A stretch of DNA of 64,000 nucleotides, from NCBI RefSeq assembly GCF_901827205.1, contig NZ_LR594675.1, positions 3,286,001 through 3,350,000 of the forward strand. Reading direction: 5' to 3'. The notes beneath the pieces are model-generated. The model did not search any database and was not told the DNA's origin. It worked only from the letters and a program-made list of their open reading frames with translations. A program made the position numbers and the translations under genes. This DNA comes from Variovorax sp. PBS-H4. GTDB lineage: Bacteria > Pseudomonadota > Gammaproteobacteria > Burkholderiales > Burkholderiaceae_C. Each line of letters opens with the position of its first letter. Within the stretch, counting starts at the first letter, position 1. Below are positions 27,749-37,047 of the stretch, one piece after another.

Positions 27749-29800
27749 TCAAAGCCCGTTCTCGAGAATCTCGAGCATGCGCGCCTCGTCGATGACGGCC
27801 ACCCCCAGCCCGGTCGCCTTGTCGAGCTTGCTGCCGGCCTCGGCGCCCGCCACCAGGAAATCGGTTTTCTTGCTGACCGACCCGGCGACCTTGGCGCCCG
27901 CCGATTCCAGTTTGTCCTTGGCCTCGTCGCGGCTGAGCGTAGGAAGGGTGCCGGTGATGACGAAGGTCTTGCCCGCGAGCGGCTTGGGCGCGCGTGCGGC
28001 CGGCTCGCCCTCGTGCCAGGTCACGCCGCAGGCGCGCAGCTGCTGCACCACCTCGCGGTTGTGTTCCTGCTCGAAAAAGGTTCGCAGGCTCTTCGCAACC
28101 ACCGGTCCGACGTCGTTGACTTCGAGCAATTCCTCTTCGGTCGCATCCATGATCGCGTCGAGCTTGCCGAAGTGCTTGGCCAGGTCCTTCGCGGTGCTTT
28201 CGCCGACGTGCCGGATGCCGAGCCCGAAAAGAAAGCGCGGCAGCGTGGTCTTCTTCGATGCTTCCAGCGCATCGACCAGGTTCTTCGCCGATTTGTCGGC
28301 CATGCGATCAAGGCCGGCCAGGGTTGCAAGGCCCAGCTTGTAAAGGTCGGGCAGAGTGCGGATCAACTGGCCGTCCACCAGCTGCTCCACCAGCTTGTCG
28401 CCCAGGCCTTCGATGTCCATGGCGCGCCGTGCCGCGAAATGCAGGATGGCCTCCTTGCGCTGCGCGCCGCAGAACAGGCCGCCGGTGCAGCGATAGTCGA
28501 CCTCGCCCTCCTCGCGCAGCGCATTGGAACCGCACACCGGGCATTTGTTCGGCATAGTGAAGATGGGGCCGCGCTGCTCCGGCGGCCGCGCGGCGCTTTC
28601 GGGCACCACGCCCACCACCTCCGGGATCACGTCGCCGGCGCGCCGCACGATCACGGTGTCGCCCACCCGCACATCCTTGCGCCTCGCCTCGTCCTCGTTA
28701 TGGAGCGTGGCGTTGGTCACGGTGACGCCGCCGACAAACACCGGTGCCAGCTTCGCCACCGGTGTGAGCTTGCCGGTGCGGCCCACCTGCACCTCGATGC
28801 TTCGCACCTCGGTCGTTTGCTCCTGCGCAGGGTACTTGTGCGCCACGGCCCAGCGCGGCTCGCGGCTCTTGAAGCCGAGCCGGCGCTGCAGCTCCAGGCT
28901 GTCGACCTTGTAGACCACGCCATCGATGTCGTAGGGCAGCTGGTCTCGCTGCGCCGCAACGCGCGCGTGGAAGGCCACCAGCGTGTCGGCGCCCGGCCCC
29001 ACGGCGCGCTCCTTCGCCACCGGCAGTCCGAAGGCGGCCAGCGCGTCCAGCATTTCGCCGTGCGTGGCCGGCTGCTGCGTCCAGCCCACGACCTCGCCCA
29101 GCCCATACGCGAAGAAACTCATGGGCCGCTGCGCCACCAGCGCGGGATCGAGCTGCCGAATGGCGCCTGCCGCCGTGTTGCGCGGGTTGATGAAGGTCTT
29201 GTCGCCGCGCTCGCGCTGGCGTTCGTTCAGCCGCTCGAAGGCGTCGCGCCGCATGTAGACCTCGCCGCGCACTTCCAGCACCGCCGGCGCCTTGCCCGAG
29301 AGGCGCAGCGGGATCTGCCCGATGGTGCGAAGGTTCTGCGTCACGTCTTCGCCGGTTTCCCCGTCGCCGCGAGTGGCGCCCTGCACCAGCACGCCGTTCT
29401 CGTAGCGCAGGTTGATGGCCAGTCCGTCGAACTTGAGCTCCGCCGAGTATTGGACCGGGGGTGCGTCTGCAGCCAGGCCCAGCTCGCGCCGTACCCGGGC
29501 GTCGAAAGCCAGGGCGCCGGCGGCGGTGGTGTCGGTTTCGGTGTGGATGGACAGCATCGGCATCGCGTGCCGCACCGGCGTGAGGCCTGGCAGCACGGCG
29601 CCTCCAACGCGCTGCGTGGGCGAGTCGGGCGTGCGCAGCTCGGGGTATTCGGCCTCGAGCGCCTGCAGCCGCTGGAACATGCGGTCGTACTCGGCGTCGG
29701 GCAGCTCGGGCGCGTCGAGCACGTAATAGAGATGGGCGTTGTGGCGCAGCTGCTCGCCCAGCGCTGCGGCTTCGCGAGCCGCTTCCTCGCGTGGTGTCAT
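27749..29800 (-). CDS. ligA: NAD-dependent DNA ligase LigA
   Basis: Seals nicks in DNA using NAD+. The 683 aa chain has the adenylated lysine K123 in ELKFDGLAI. It also has the OB fold, a Cys4 zinc finger (CPVCGSNAL ... YRCTGGLFC, about 410-433), helix-hairpin-helix repeats and a C-terminal BRCT domain (LAGKTFVITGTLPTLSRDEAK, from about 600). ATG 29798-29800. It is last in the smc-zipA-ligA run: the stop of zipA lies 26 bp upstream. This three-gene order is characteristic of betaproteobacteria. Confidence 0.97.
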   Translation of the reverse strand: MTPREEAAREAAALGEQLRHNAHLYYVLDAPELPDAEYDRMFQRLQALEAEYPELRTPDSPTQRVGGAVLPGLTPVRHAMPMLSIHTETDTTAAGALAFDARVRRELGLAADAPPVQYSAELKFDGLAINLRYENGVLVQGATRGDGETGEDVTQNLRTIGQIPLRLSGKAPAVLEVRGEVYMRRDAFERLNERQRERGDKTFINPRNTAAGAIRQLDPALVAQRPMSFFAYGLGEVVGWTQQPATHGEMLDALAAFGLPVAKERAVGPGADTLVAFHARVAAQRDQLPYDIDGVVYKVDSLELQRRLGFKSREPRWAVAHKYPAQEQTTEVRSIEVQVGRTGKLTPVAKLAPVFVGGVTVTNATLHNEDEARRKDVRVGDTVIVRRAGDVIPEVVGVVPESAARPPEQRGPIFTMPNKCPVCGSNALREEGEVDYRCTGGLFCGAQRKEAILHFAARRAMDIEGLGDKLVEQLVDGQLIRTLPDLYKLGLATLAGLDRMADKSAKNLVDALEASKKTTLPRFLFGLGIRHVGESTAKDLAKHFGKLDAIMDATEEELLEVNDVGPVVAKSLRTFFEQEHNREVVQQLRACGVTWHEGEPAARAPKPLAGKTFVITGTLPTLSRDEAKDKLESAGAKVAGSVSKKTDFLVAGAEAGSKLDKATGLGVAVIDEARMLEILENGL

Positions 29801-29826
29801 TGAAATCTCCGGATCAGAGCGCGTTT

Positions 29827-30924
29827 TTAGCTGAACAGCCGCCGGGCCAGTGGCGACCCCGCCGACAGCTCGCGCGAATCGAGGGTGTCGTAGAGCTGCT
29901 CGAGGTCGGCCCCGATCGCGTCCATCGTCTCCTCGCGCAGCAGCTGGCCGTCGCTGTCGGTCACGACGCCATCCATTTCGCGCGCCAGCGTGGCGGCCGT
30001 TTCGCGCATGCGCGTGAAGGGGCGTTCGGCGCGGTCGACCTGGGGGACATCCAGGCTCAGCGTGAGCTCGCGGATGGCAGACTGGGCCGGGTCGTCGGCC
30101 AGCGCGGCCTGGGTGTCGAAGGACAACCCCAAAATCGGCGGCAGCCCGAGCTCGCTCGCCGGCAGCACCATGCGGCCAGGAATGATGCCGGCCACGAAAC
30201 CCAGCCGCGCGGCATTCTGCTGCACGTAGCCCGGGCTCCAGGCGGCGTGCTGCGCGCGGAGCACGAAGCTCAGCTGGGCATCGTGCGCGCTCGCGAACTG
30301 ATCGAGCTCGCGCGCCCGCGCCACCTCGTCGAGCATCTCGGGGAACTCGGGCGCGCCGTTGACGGCATCCGCAAAGGCCTGGGCCTTGACCACGAATTCG
30401 GAGTACTCGATCTCATTGAGCGCACCGGTGCGGTTGGCCAGTTGCACGCCGGCCTGGAAGGCGCCGTAGCGCTGGCCGGGCGCGGCCGGCTCCCATTCGC
30501 CGGTGTGTTCGTTGAGGCCCTCGATGGCTACCGGCTTGCTGCCGGCGCGCCGCGTCGCCGGCATGGCGGCAATGGCGGCATCGCCCGAGGCCAGACCGTC
30601 CAGCGTGATGGGCGCGATGACGTCGATCAGCGGGTCCAGCCCGCCGCGACGGTCGGCCGTCGGAATCGGCAGCGCGCTGGGCGCGGGCAGGTCGGGGTCG
30701 AACAGCGGCTCGTGGCGCTCGGCGCCGGCTACCGGGTGTCCGGCCACGTGCAGCACCGGCTCTTCATCACGGTTGAGGGGCGCAGGCGCTGTTTCAGGCC
30801 GATCGCCCACTGGTTCATCGGGTTGGCGCGGCGCGTTGCGGCGCGACATCCAGGCGTTGTAGCCAACCACCGCGGCCAGCACGAGGCCGCCGAGGATTGC
30901 GAGTGCGACGGTGAGGTTGCTCAT
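29827..30924 (-). CDS. zipA: Cell division protein ZipA homologue
   Basis: A 365 aa inner-membrane protein. One N-terminal transmembrane helix (about residues 5-24, N-out) is followed by a Pro/Asp/Glu-rich linker and a C-terminal domain (about 235-355) matching the ZipA FtsZ-binding fold in pattern (LSFDTQAALADDP, LTLSLDVPQVDRAERPFTRM). ZipA tethers FtsZ to the membrane. Sequence similarity to enteric ZipA is low, so the call rests on architecture and on its position between smc (7 bp gap) and ligA. ATG 30922-30924. Confidence 0.82.
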   Translation of the reverse strand: MSNLTVALAILGGLVLAAVVGYNAWMSRRNAPRQPDEPVGDRPETAPAPLNRDEEPVLHVAGHPVAGAERHEPLFDPDLPAPSALPIPTADRRGGLDPLIDVIAPITLDGLASGDAAIAAMPATRRAGSKPVAIEGLNEHTGEWEPAAPGQRYGAFQAGVQLANRTGALNEIEYSEFVVKAQAFADAVNGAPEFPEMLDEVARARELDQFASAHDAQLSFVLRAQHAAWSPGYVQQNAARLGFVAGIIPGRMVLPASELGLPPILGLSFDTQAALADDPAQSAIRELTLSLDVPQVDRAERPFTRMRETAATLAREMDGVVTDSDGQLLREETMDAIGADLEQLYDTLDSRELSAGSPLARRLFS

Positions 30925-30931
30925 CCGGCGC

Positions 30932-33900
30932 CTACGCGGCCTCGGCCATCGACACGGCCGATTCCATGTCGACCGCCACGATGCGCGAGACGCCCTGCTC
31001 CTGCATGGTCACGCCGATCAGCTGTTCAGCCATTTCCATCGCGATCTTGTTGTGGCTGATGAAGAGGAACTGGGTCTCGCGGCTCATGGCCGTCACGAGC
31101 TTGGCGTAGCGCTCCGTGTTGGCGTCGTCCAATGGCGCATCCACTTCGTCGAGCAAGCAGAAAGGCGCCGGGTTGAGCTGGAAGATCGCAAACACGAGTG
31201 CGATGGCTGTCAGCGCCTTCTCGCCCCCCGACAGCAGGTGGATGGTTTGGTTCTTCTTGCCGGGCGGCTGGGCCATCACCTGGACGCCGGAGTCCAGGAT
31301 CTCGTCGCCGGTCATCATGAGCCTTGCGTTGCCGCCGCCGAAGAGCTCGGGGAACATGCGGCTGAAGTGCTCGTTGACGATCTTGAAGGTGCCGCCGAGG
31401 AGCTCGCGGGTCTCGCCGTCGATCTTGCGGATGGCGTCTTCCAGCGTGTTGATGGCCTCATTGAGGTCGGCCGACTGCGCGTCGAGGAAGGTCTTGCGCT
31501 CGCTCGCCACCGCGAGTTCGTCGAGGGCGGCGAGGTTGACCGCGCCGAGCGCGGCGACCTCGCGGTTGAGCCGGTCGATTTCCGATTGCAGGCCGGTGAG
31601 CCGGACCTTGTCCTCCTCGATCGACCGGGCGATCGCTTCGAGATCGGCCTCGGCATCGGCCAGCAGCTGCTGGTACTGCTCGAAGCCCAGGCGGGCGGCC
31701 TGCTCCTTCAACTGCAGCTCGGTGATGCGCTGGCGCAGCGGGTCGAGCTCGCGCTCCAGCTGCAGCCGGCGCTCGTCGCTGGCACGCAGCTTGAGCGTAA
31801 GGTCGTCGTACTGGCTGCGCGCGGCGCCCAAGGCGGTCTCGCGTTCCAGCTTGAGCGAGAGCGCGTCCTGCAGGCCGGCCTGTGCGGCGGCATCGGACAG
31901 GCGGCCGAGCTCGGCGCGGGCGCGCTCGTCCTCTTCGGTGAGCGACACGACCTGCTGGGTCGCCGTTTCAATAGCGCGGTTGAGCTCGCCGCGGCGCGCT
32001 TCCAACGTGCGCTGCGCGAAGACCGCCTCCTGCGCCTGGCGCTCCAGGCTGCGGTGCTGCTCGCGACTGGCGGACAGCGCGCGGCCGGCCTCGATCACGC
32101 GCTCGTCGAGCTGCGCATGGCGCTCCTGGCTGTCGGCCAGCTGCATGTCGAGCTCCTCGAAGCGGCCCTCGGCGGCGATACGCTTTTCCTGCAGCTCCTC
32201 GAGCTGCGCCTCGACTTCGCCGAGGTCGCTGGACAACTGCTCGCTGCGCGCGCGCGTCTGCTCGGCCAATTGCGTGAGGCGCAGCGTCTCGACCTGCAGC
32301 TCGTGCGCGCGTGACTGCGTGTCTGCCGCTTCGCGCCGCGCGATGACCAGCCGCTGCGCTGCATCGCCGTAGGCGGACTCGGCGCGGGCCAGCGCGGTAC
32401 GGGCCTCCTCGCTGATCAGCGTCTGGGCGCGCAGTTGACGCTCCAGGTTCTCCATCTCCTGCTGGCGCGCCAACAGGCCCGCCTGCTCGGAATCCTGGGC
32501 GTAGAAGCTCACGCTATGGGCCGTGACCGCATGGCCGCTCTTGACGTAGATCGCCTCCCCCGGCTGCAGCTTGTCGCGCTGGGCCAGGGCTTCCTCGAGC
32601 GTCGGCGCGATGAAGCAGCCGTGCAGCCAATCGGCCAGCAGCGCCTGCTGACCCGCGTCGCCGAGGCGCAGCAGGTCCGCCAGCCGCGGCAGCGCGCCTG
32701 GCGTTTGCGGCGCGGCAGCCGTGGGCGGGCTGTAGAAGGCCAGCTTGGCGGGTGGCGCATCGCTGCCGAAGGCGCGGACCATGTCCAGGCGGCTGACTTC
32801 AAGCGCGCCGAGGCGCTCGCGCAGCGCGGATTCGAGAGCGTTCTCCCAGCCTTGCTCGATGTGGATGCGGCTCCAGAGGCCTTGCAGGCTTTCGAGGCCG
32901 TGTCTGGCGAGCCAGGGAGCCAGCTTGCCGTCGGTCTTGACCTTCTCCTGCAGCGCCTTCAAGGCTTCGAGCCGAGCCGACAGCTCGGCATGGCGCGCAC
33001 CCTCGGTGTTGACGGAAAGCTGCTTGGTGCGGCGGTCCTCGTCGAGCTGCGGCACGGCTTCCTGCAAGTCGTGCAGGCGGGCATCGGCTTCGCTGGCGGC
33101 TTCCTGCGCGGCGGCCAGCTGTTCCTGCAGCTCGCGCAGCCGGGCCTCGTCGGGTGCGGCCAGCGCATTCTTGTCGCTGCGCAGGCGCTCCGCGCGCAGC
33201 GTGAGCTGGCGGGTCTGCTCCTCGATGTTGCGCTGGTCGGCGGCCAGCACCTGGATCTGCTGCTGCACCTGCGCGACGCTGGCACGCTGGGCGTTGGCCT
33301 CGTCCTGGGCACGCTGCTGCGCCTCCTCGAGGCTCGGCATGCGCGCGTCGTGCTCCTCGAGTTGCGCGGCCAGCAGTTCGGCCTGCTCCTCGGCATTCAC
33401 CCCCTGGCCGGCGAGCGTCTCGATCTCGGTCTCGGCGTCTTCCCGGCGCGTGTTCCATTGCGCGATCTGCTCGCCGAGCTGCAGCAAACGTTGCTCGACC
33501 CGCTGGCGGCCTTCGACCACGAAGCGGATCTCGCCTTCCAGCCGGCCGACTTCGGCACTCGCCTCGTAGAGCTTGCCCTGCGCCTGGTTGACCTGGTCGC
33601 CGGCCCCGTAGTGGGCTTGGCGGACCGTCTCGAGCTCGGACTCGACATGGCGCAGGTCGGCCATGCGCGACTCGAGGTCGTTGATGGCCTTCTCGCCGTC
33701 TGCCTTGACCTTGGCCTGGTCGCCCTCGCTCTCGCTGCGCTTCAGGAACCACAGCTGGTGCTGCTTGCGCGTTGCATCCGCCTGCAGCGTGTTGTAGCGG
33801 GTGGCGACCTCGGCCTGCTTCTCCAGCCGCTCGAGGTTGCTGGTGAGCTCGCGCAGGATGTCCTCGACGCGGGTCAGGTTCTCGCGCGTGTCGCCGAGCC

Positions 33901-34447
33901 GGTTCTCGGTCTCCCGGCGGCGCTCCTTGTACTTGGAGACGCCGGCCGCCTCCTCGAGGAAGAGCCGCAACTCCTCCGGCTTGGACTCGATGATCCGGCT
34001 GATCGTCCCCTGTCCGATGATCGCGTAGGCGCGCGGGCCAAGGCCGGTGCCCAGGAACACATCCTGCACGTCGCGCCGGCGCACCGGCTGGTTGTTGATG
34101 AAGTAGCTCGAATTGCCGTCGCGCGTCAGCACCCGCTTGACCGCGATCTCGGCGAACTGCGACCACTGGCCGCCGGCACGGTGGTCGGCGTTGTCGAACA
34201 CCAACTCCACGCTCGATCGGCTGGCCTGCTTGCGCGTGGTCGTGCCATTGAAGATCACGTCCTGCATCGACTCGCCGCGCAGTTCGGAAGCTCGCGATTC
34301 GCCGAGCACCCAGCGCACCGCATCCATGATGTTCGACTTGCCGCAGCCGTTGGGGCCGACAACCCCCACCAGTTGGCCCGGCAAGAGGAAGTTGGTCGGT
34401 TCCGCGAAGGACTTGAAGCCGGAGAGCTTGATGGAGTTGAGACGCAC
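30932..34447 (-). CDS. smc: Chromosome segregation protein SMC
   Basis: A condensin-type ATPase of 1,171 aa. The Walker A GPNGCGKSN is at 31-39, followed by two long coiled-coil arms rich in Glu, Gln, Ala, Arg and Leu (about 170-500 and 670-1000) around a hinge at about 510-650. The signature LLSGGEKALTA and Walker B FCLLDEVDAPLDDAN are near the C-terminus. The start codon is GTG at 34445-34447, giving the canonical RLNSIKLSGFKSFAEPT. It is the first gene of smc-zipA-ligA, divergent from the lipoprotein gene at 34563. Confidence 0.97.
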   Translation of the reverse strand: MRLNSIKLSGFKSFAEPTNFLLPGQLVGVVGPNGCGKSNIMDAVRWVLGESRASELRGESMQDVIFNGTTTRKQASRSSVELVFDNADHRAGGQWSQFAEIAVKRVLTRDGNSSYFINNQPVRRRDVQDVFLGTGLGPRAYAIIGQGTISRIIESKPEELRLFLEEAAGVSKYKERRRETENRLGDTRENLTRVEDILRELTSNLERLEKQAEVATRYNTLQADATRKQHQLWFLKRSESEGDQAKVKADGEKAINDLESRMADLRHVESELETVRQAHYGAGDQVNQAQGKLYEASAEVGRLEGEIRFVVEGRQRVEQRLLQLGEQIAQWNTRREDAETEIETLAGQGVNAEEQAELLAAQLEEHDARMPSLEEAQQRAQDEANAQRASVAQVQQQIQVLAADQRNIEEQTRQLTLRAERLRSDKNALAAPDEARLRELQEQLAAAQEAASEADARLHDLQEAVPQLDEDRRTKQLSVNTEGARHAELSARLEALKALQEKVKTDGKLAPWLARHGLESLQGLWSRIHIEQGWENALESALRERLGALEVSRLDMVRAFGSDAPPAKLAFYSPPTAAAPQTPGALPRLADLLRLGDAGQQALLADWLHGCFIAPTLEEALAQRDKLQPGEAIYVKSGHAVTAHSVSFYAQDSEQAGLLARQQEMENLERQLRAQTLISEEARTALARAESAYGDAAQRLVIARREAADTQSRAHELQVETLRLTQLAEQTRARSEQLSSDLGEVEAQLEELQEKRIAAEGRFEELDMQLADSQERHAQLDERVIEAGRALSASREQHRSLERQAQEAVFAQRTLEARRGELNRAIETATQQVVSLTEEDERARAELGRLSDAAAQAGLQDALSLKLERETALGAARSQYDDLTLKLRASDERRLQLERELDPLRQRITELQLKEQAARLGFEQYQQLLADAEADLEAIARSIEEDKVRLTGLQSEIDRLNREVAALGAVNLAALDELAVASERKTFLDAQSADLNEAINTLEDAIRKIDGETRELLGGTFKIVNEHFSRMFPELFGGGNARLMMTGDEILDSGVQVMAQPPGKKNQTIHLLSGGEKALTAIALVFAIFQLNPAPFCLLDEVDAPLDDANTERYAKLVTAMSRETQFLFISHNKIAMEMAEQLIGVTMQEQGVSRIVAVDMESAVSMAEAA

Positions 34448-34562
34448 GGCTGGTCTGGTTGGCTTTTAAGTTGCCAAGGTATTGATTTGTAAGGGAATAT
34501 CGGCCGGTCTGACCTCTCCGGGACCGGCTGCTGCCCGAGGCGGCGATGATAACGTGCGGGCC

Positions 34563-35315
34563 ATGAGCGAAAACCTCTTGTCTACTCCTCTCGCGCGCCG
34601 CGCCGTACTCATGGGTGGCCTGGCCGCTGCGGTCCTCGGCCTTGCGGGCTGCGCCAGCACCGAACGCGCCGAGGCCTATGGCAACAATGAATGGCTGCAA
34701 AGCGGTGCCAACCGCATCGCCAACCTCGCCTTGCGCGACAACCTGCAGTCGATACGGCGCGTGCAGCTCTCGCTGTACCGGCGCAACCCGCGCGAATGGC
34801 GCAAGTGGGCGACGAGCGCGGAGGACGCGACCCAGCGCACCTGGGACGCTATTTCGCAGGACGTCCCGCTGGCCGCGTTGCGCGGCACTACCGGCATCGA
34901 CGCCATCCGCCTCGCCTTCGAGACCCAGCCCAGGCCCTACGAGGGCGACCGCGTCGCAGCGATGGTGGTCGGCTGGGCATCCATGCTCAAGCAGGCCAAC
35001 GGCGGCACCTGGGAGCAGACCATGCTCGACGGCGTGAATGCCGAAAACAGCTACCGCGCGGCGCGCAACGTCGAGATCTCGCTGTGGCTGATCGGCTCGA
35101 AGACCGGACCGGACGGCCAGCCGCTGCTGCTGGCCACGGAGATCAGCGAACGCGGGCGCAACCTGGTGGTCGATCGCGAATTGTCGAAGGTGGTTGCGCG
35201 GCTGGACCTCCTGGCCGCGCAGGCGGATGAGAAGTACCGGCGGGCGGCGCTGGACTTCGGCCAGAACTGGCTGCTGGGCAACCTCGGGCCCTTCTTCTCA
35301 ATGGTTCAGAGATAG
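34563..35315 (+). CDS. Predicted lipoprotein, function unknown
   Basis: A 250 aa protein with an N-terminal lipoprotein signal: basic LARRAVLMGG, a hydrophobic core and a lipobox L-A-G-C with Cys 30. The ARRAV start could also engage Tat, but there is no twin-Arg motif of the SRRxFLK type. The mature part is mostly helical by composition, with no domain I recognise (SANRIANLALRDNL, ESIWLIGS-like segments). ATG 34563 follows a C/G-rich leader shared with divergent smc. It is the last high-GC gene before the AT-rich islet. Confidence 0.8.
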   Translation: MSENLLSTPLARRAVLMGGLAAAVLGLAGCASTERAEAYGNNEWLQSGANRIANLALRDNLQSIRRVQLSLYRRNPREWRKWATSAEDATQRTWDAISQDVPLAALRGTTGIDAIRLAFETQPRPYEGDRVAAMVVGWASMLKQANGGTWEQTMLDGVNAENSYRAARNVEISLWLIGSKTGPDGQPLLLATEISERGRNLVVDRELSKVVARLDLLAAQADEKYRRAALDFGQNWLLGNLGPFFSMVQR

Positions 35316-35340
35316 GCCGCTCCGCCGGCCCCGCTTGGCC

Positions 35341-35409
35341 ATGGAAACTTTCGTTTTCTGAACGCGTTTCCATTCTTCGCCAAAAAACAGAATCCCAAAG
35401 GTTTCCGAG
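35341..35409 (+). promoter_or_regulatory. Effector-islet promoter/leader block 1 (HrpL-like)
   Basis: The block contains TGGAAAC (35342-35348), 17 bases, then GTTTCCA (35366-35372), which is also a perfect 7-base inverted repeat. The core ACTTTCGTTTTCTGAACG is nearly identical to block 2. Downstream, CAAAGGTTTCCGAG (35396-35409) recurs in block 3. It resembles an ECF-sigma GGAAC/-10 promoter, but with the longest spacer of the three, so it may be a decayed copy. Confidence 0.45.
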
Positions 35410-35513
35410 CTGGCGAAAAATATTGCCGAGCCGCGCTCTTCCCAAGCGAATCGGCTCCTAAGGCCCTTCTGAACAATGTTTCCGGGATAGCTCGATCCCG
35501 AGCCGATCAGGCT

Positions 35514-35583
35514 ATGGAACTTTGGTTTTCTGAACGTTCCCCATCATGCAGGAAGACCGGGTCACGGCGGCTTCCAATCGTCT
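35514..35583 (+). promoter_or_regulatory. Effector-islet promoter/leader block 2 (HrpL-like)
   Basis: GGAAC at 35516-35520, 15 bases, then GTTCC at 35536-35540, followed by CCATCA. The conserved leader word ACCGGGTCAC is at 35556-35565, 12 bases after CAT, exactly as in block 3. The ADP-ribosyltransferase start lies about 110 bases downstream, matching the 113 bases from block 3 to the chaperone. HrpL-type promoters read GGAACC, 15-16 bases, CCACnnA (established knowledge); the match here is partial. Confidence 0.5.
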
Positions 35584-35655
35584 CGACGCCGCCAAGCTGA
35601 ACGCCGCCGAGCTCACGGGAACATTTTTCATCCACCACCGAAAGCAGTTCAGGCC

Positions 35656-37047
35656 ATGAGTGATCGCATAACCACGTCGCGTTTTATGCCCGCGAATCCC
35701 ACGCGCCGTCCTATTTCACGTTCTGAAGACGGAAAGCAGCCCGAGGACGCCAGGACATCATCACCCTCGACAAAATTAACCAGCATCGTTCCAAAAAGAA
35801 CCGCCTTCGTGAAGGCAGTTCCTCCTAGCTCGCGAATTCTCAATACCATAAGCCCGGATCGCTCGTCATCTTCCAGCGCGGCTCAAGAAGAATCGCCATC
35901 TGGCAGCGAGGAGAAATCGGCAACGAGCGAAAGCGAGACGTCGAGCTTCTCCGAATCAGAACATTCGACTGAAAAAACTCAGGCTGCAATCTCAACTCCG
36001 TGGCAACGGACAGACACAAAACATCAAAAGAAATTAAACAGGCTGAAGGAAAAAAGAAAGGAGGCCTCAAGTCAGAAAATTGAGCGAAAGAAGGCCCAGC
36101 CCTTGCCTCCGGGATTGAAATTAAATTCAAGGCTCTCAAGCAATTCAGAGCTTTCATCAAATGCGACAGAACTTGATCATTCAATTTTTCTCTCGCCGGC
36201 CTCAAGTCAGCATGGCCTGTCGCAGAGGAGCAAGAAATCACTTGTTTCTTCGATCCCAAAGCGCCTGATCGGGAAGCTCCAAGAGGCCACATCGACCAGA
36301 GCCATTGAGCCTTTGGTCAATGAAATCGCCGACGCTCATGCTCGCGAAGCTTTTGGCGAGAGCATGAGCAACACCTTGAAGAGCCTGAACAAATCCGATC
36401 TCTACAAGGATGCCCTGAAGGGCAACGAAGACCTGGCCACCCTGCTTCCAGGTGTCCTGGAAAGCTACCTCTCGAGTTTGCTCAACAATCCCAGCGCACT
36501 GGAGACCATCAAGACGCACGAATTGACTGCCGACGAGGCCGTCGCTATCCGGTGGTATGGGCGCGAGGGCTTCCAGTACGTTCAGCCATCACTCAGGCAA
36601 AAGCCGGACCCTGCTCTCGGCGAAGACAACGTTGCCGCTCCGCCGACAACCTTCGCGAACCTGGTGAAGGCCTGCGACAACGGCTTTGCCAAGCTGCCGC
36701 CGCTCCCTCACGGCATGGAACTGTTCCGCGGCACGAACTTCTTCAACGCCGACCTGGAGGCAGGTGACGTCTATACGGACCCGGCATTCGTCTCCACGAG
36801 CACATCACGGGACGTCGCAGAGCAAAAGTTCCAAGGGTGCTTTGTGCTGAAGTTCATCAACATTCCGGAAGGTGACCCGAGCTGGCGCGACATCTCCACC
36901 TTGACGGGCAACCCGAAAGAGGCAGAGGTCCTCTGCCTGCCCGGCAGGACATTCAGAGTCTTCTCTCGCGGAGAGGGTGCAAACGCGGGAGAAGGGACGA
37001 TTAACAACCCGGAAATCATCACGCTCGAGCCCGTCTTCATGGGATGA
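35656..37047 (+). CDS. Predicted type III effector, mono-ADP-ribosyltransferase (R-S-E class)
   Basis: A 463 aa protein in two parts. Residues 1-200 are disordered and rich in Ser, Glu, Lys and Pro, typical of a secretion and chaperone-binding region. Residues about 285-460 match the ADP-ribosyltransferase exoenzyme fold: LTADEAVAIRWYGREGF (helix, 290-306), ELFRGTN with R358, FVSTSTS (S380-T381-S382) and KEAEVL with E422 and E424 (the E-x-E of arginine-specific enzymes), then LPGRTFRV. These are the three NAD-binding and catalytic regions in order and spacing. It would transfer ADP-ribose from NAD to host protein. No signal peptide. The N-terminal half is AT-rich and the catalytic half less so. 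ATG 35656 has only a weak ribosome-binding site. Confidence 0.8.
   Translation: MSDRITTSRFMPANPTRRPISRSEDGKQPEDARTSSPSTKLTSIVPKRTAFVKAVPPSSRILNTISPDRSSSSSAAQEESPSGSEEKSATSESETSSFSESEHSTEKTQAAISTPWQRTDTKHQKKLNRLKEKRKEASSQKIERKKAQPLPPGLKLNSRLSSNSELSSNATELDHSIFLSPASSQHGLSQRSKKSLVSSIPKRLIGKLQEATSTRAIEPLVNEIADAHAREAFGESMSNTLKSLNKSDLYKDALKGNEDLATLLPGVLESYLSSLLNNPSALETIKTHELTADEAVAIRWYGREGFQYVQPSLRQKPDPALGEDNVAAPPTTFANLVKACDNGFAKLPPLPHGMELFRGTNFFNADLEAGDVYTDPAFVSTSTSRDVAEQKFQGCFVLKFINIPEGDPSWRDISTLTGNPKEAEVLCLPGRTFRVFSRGEGANAGEGTINNPEIITLEPVFMG

Larger units (their letters stand above)
35316..35655. other. Non-coding leader region of the effector islet
   Basis: These 340 bases hold no credible gene. 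They contain two related promoter/leader blocks (listed separately) ahead of the ADP-ribosyltransferase gene, and the base composition starts to drop here. Between the blocks the sequence shows no further motif that I can name. No direct repeat, integrase or tRNA marking an insertion edge was found. Confidence 0.6.

Noticed and set aside
35350..35379. PIP-box-like TTCG ... TTCG in promoter block 1
   Set aside because: The two TTCG words are 22 bases apart; the HrpX/HrpB plant-inducible box needs 15-16. The GGAAC pattern shared by three blocks is the better explanation.
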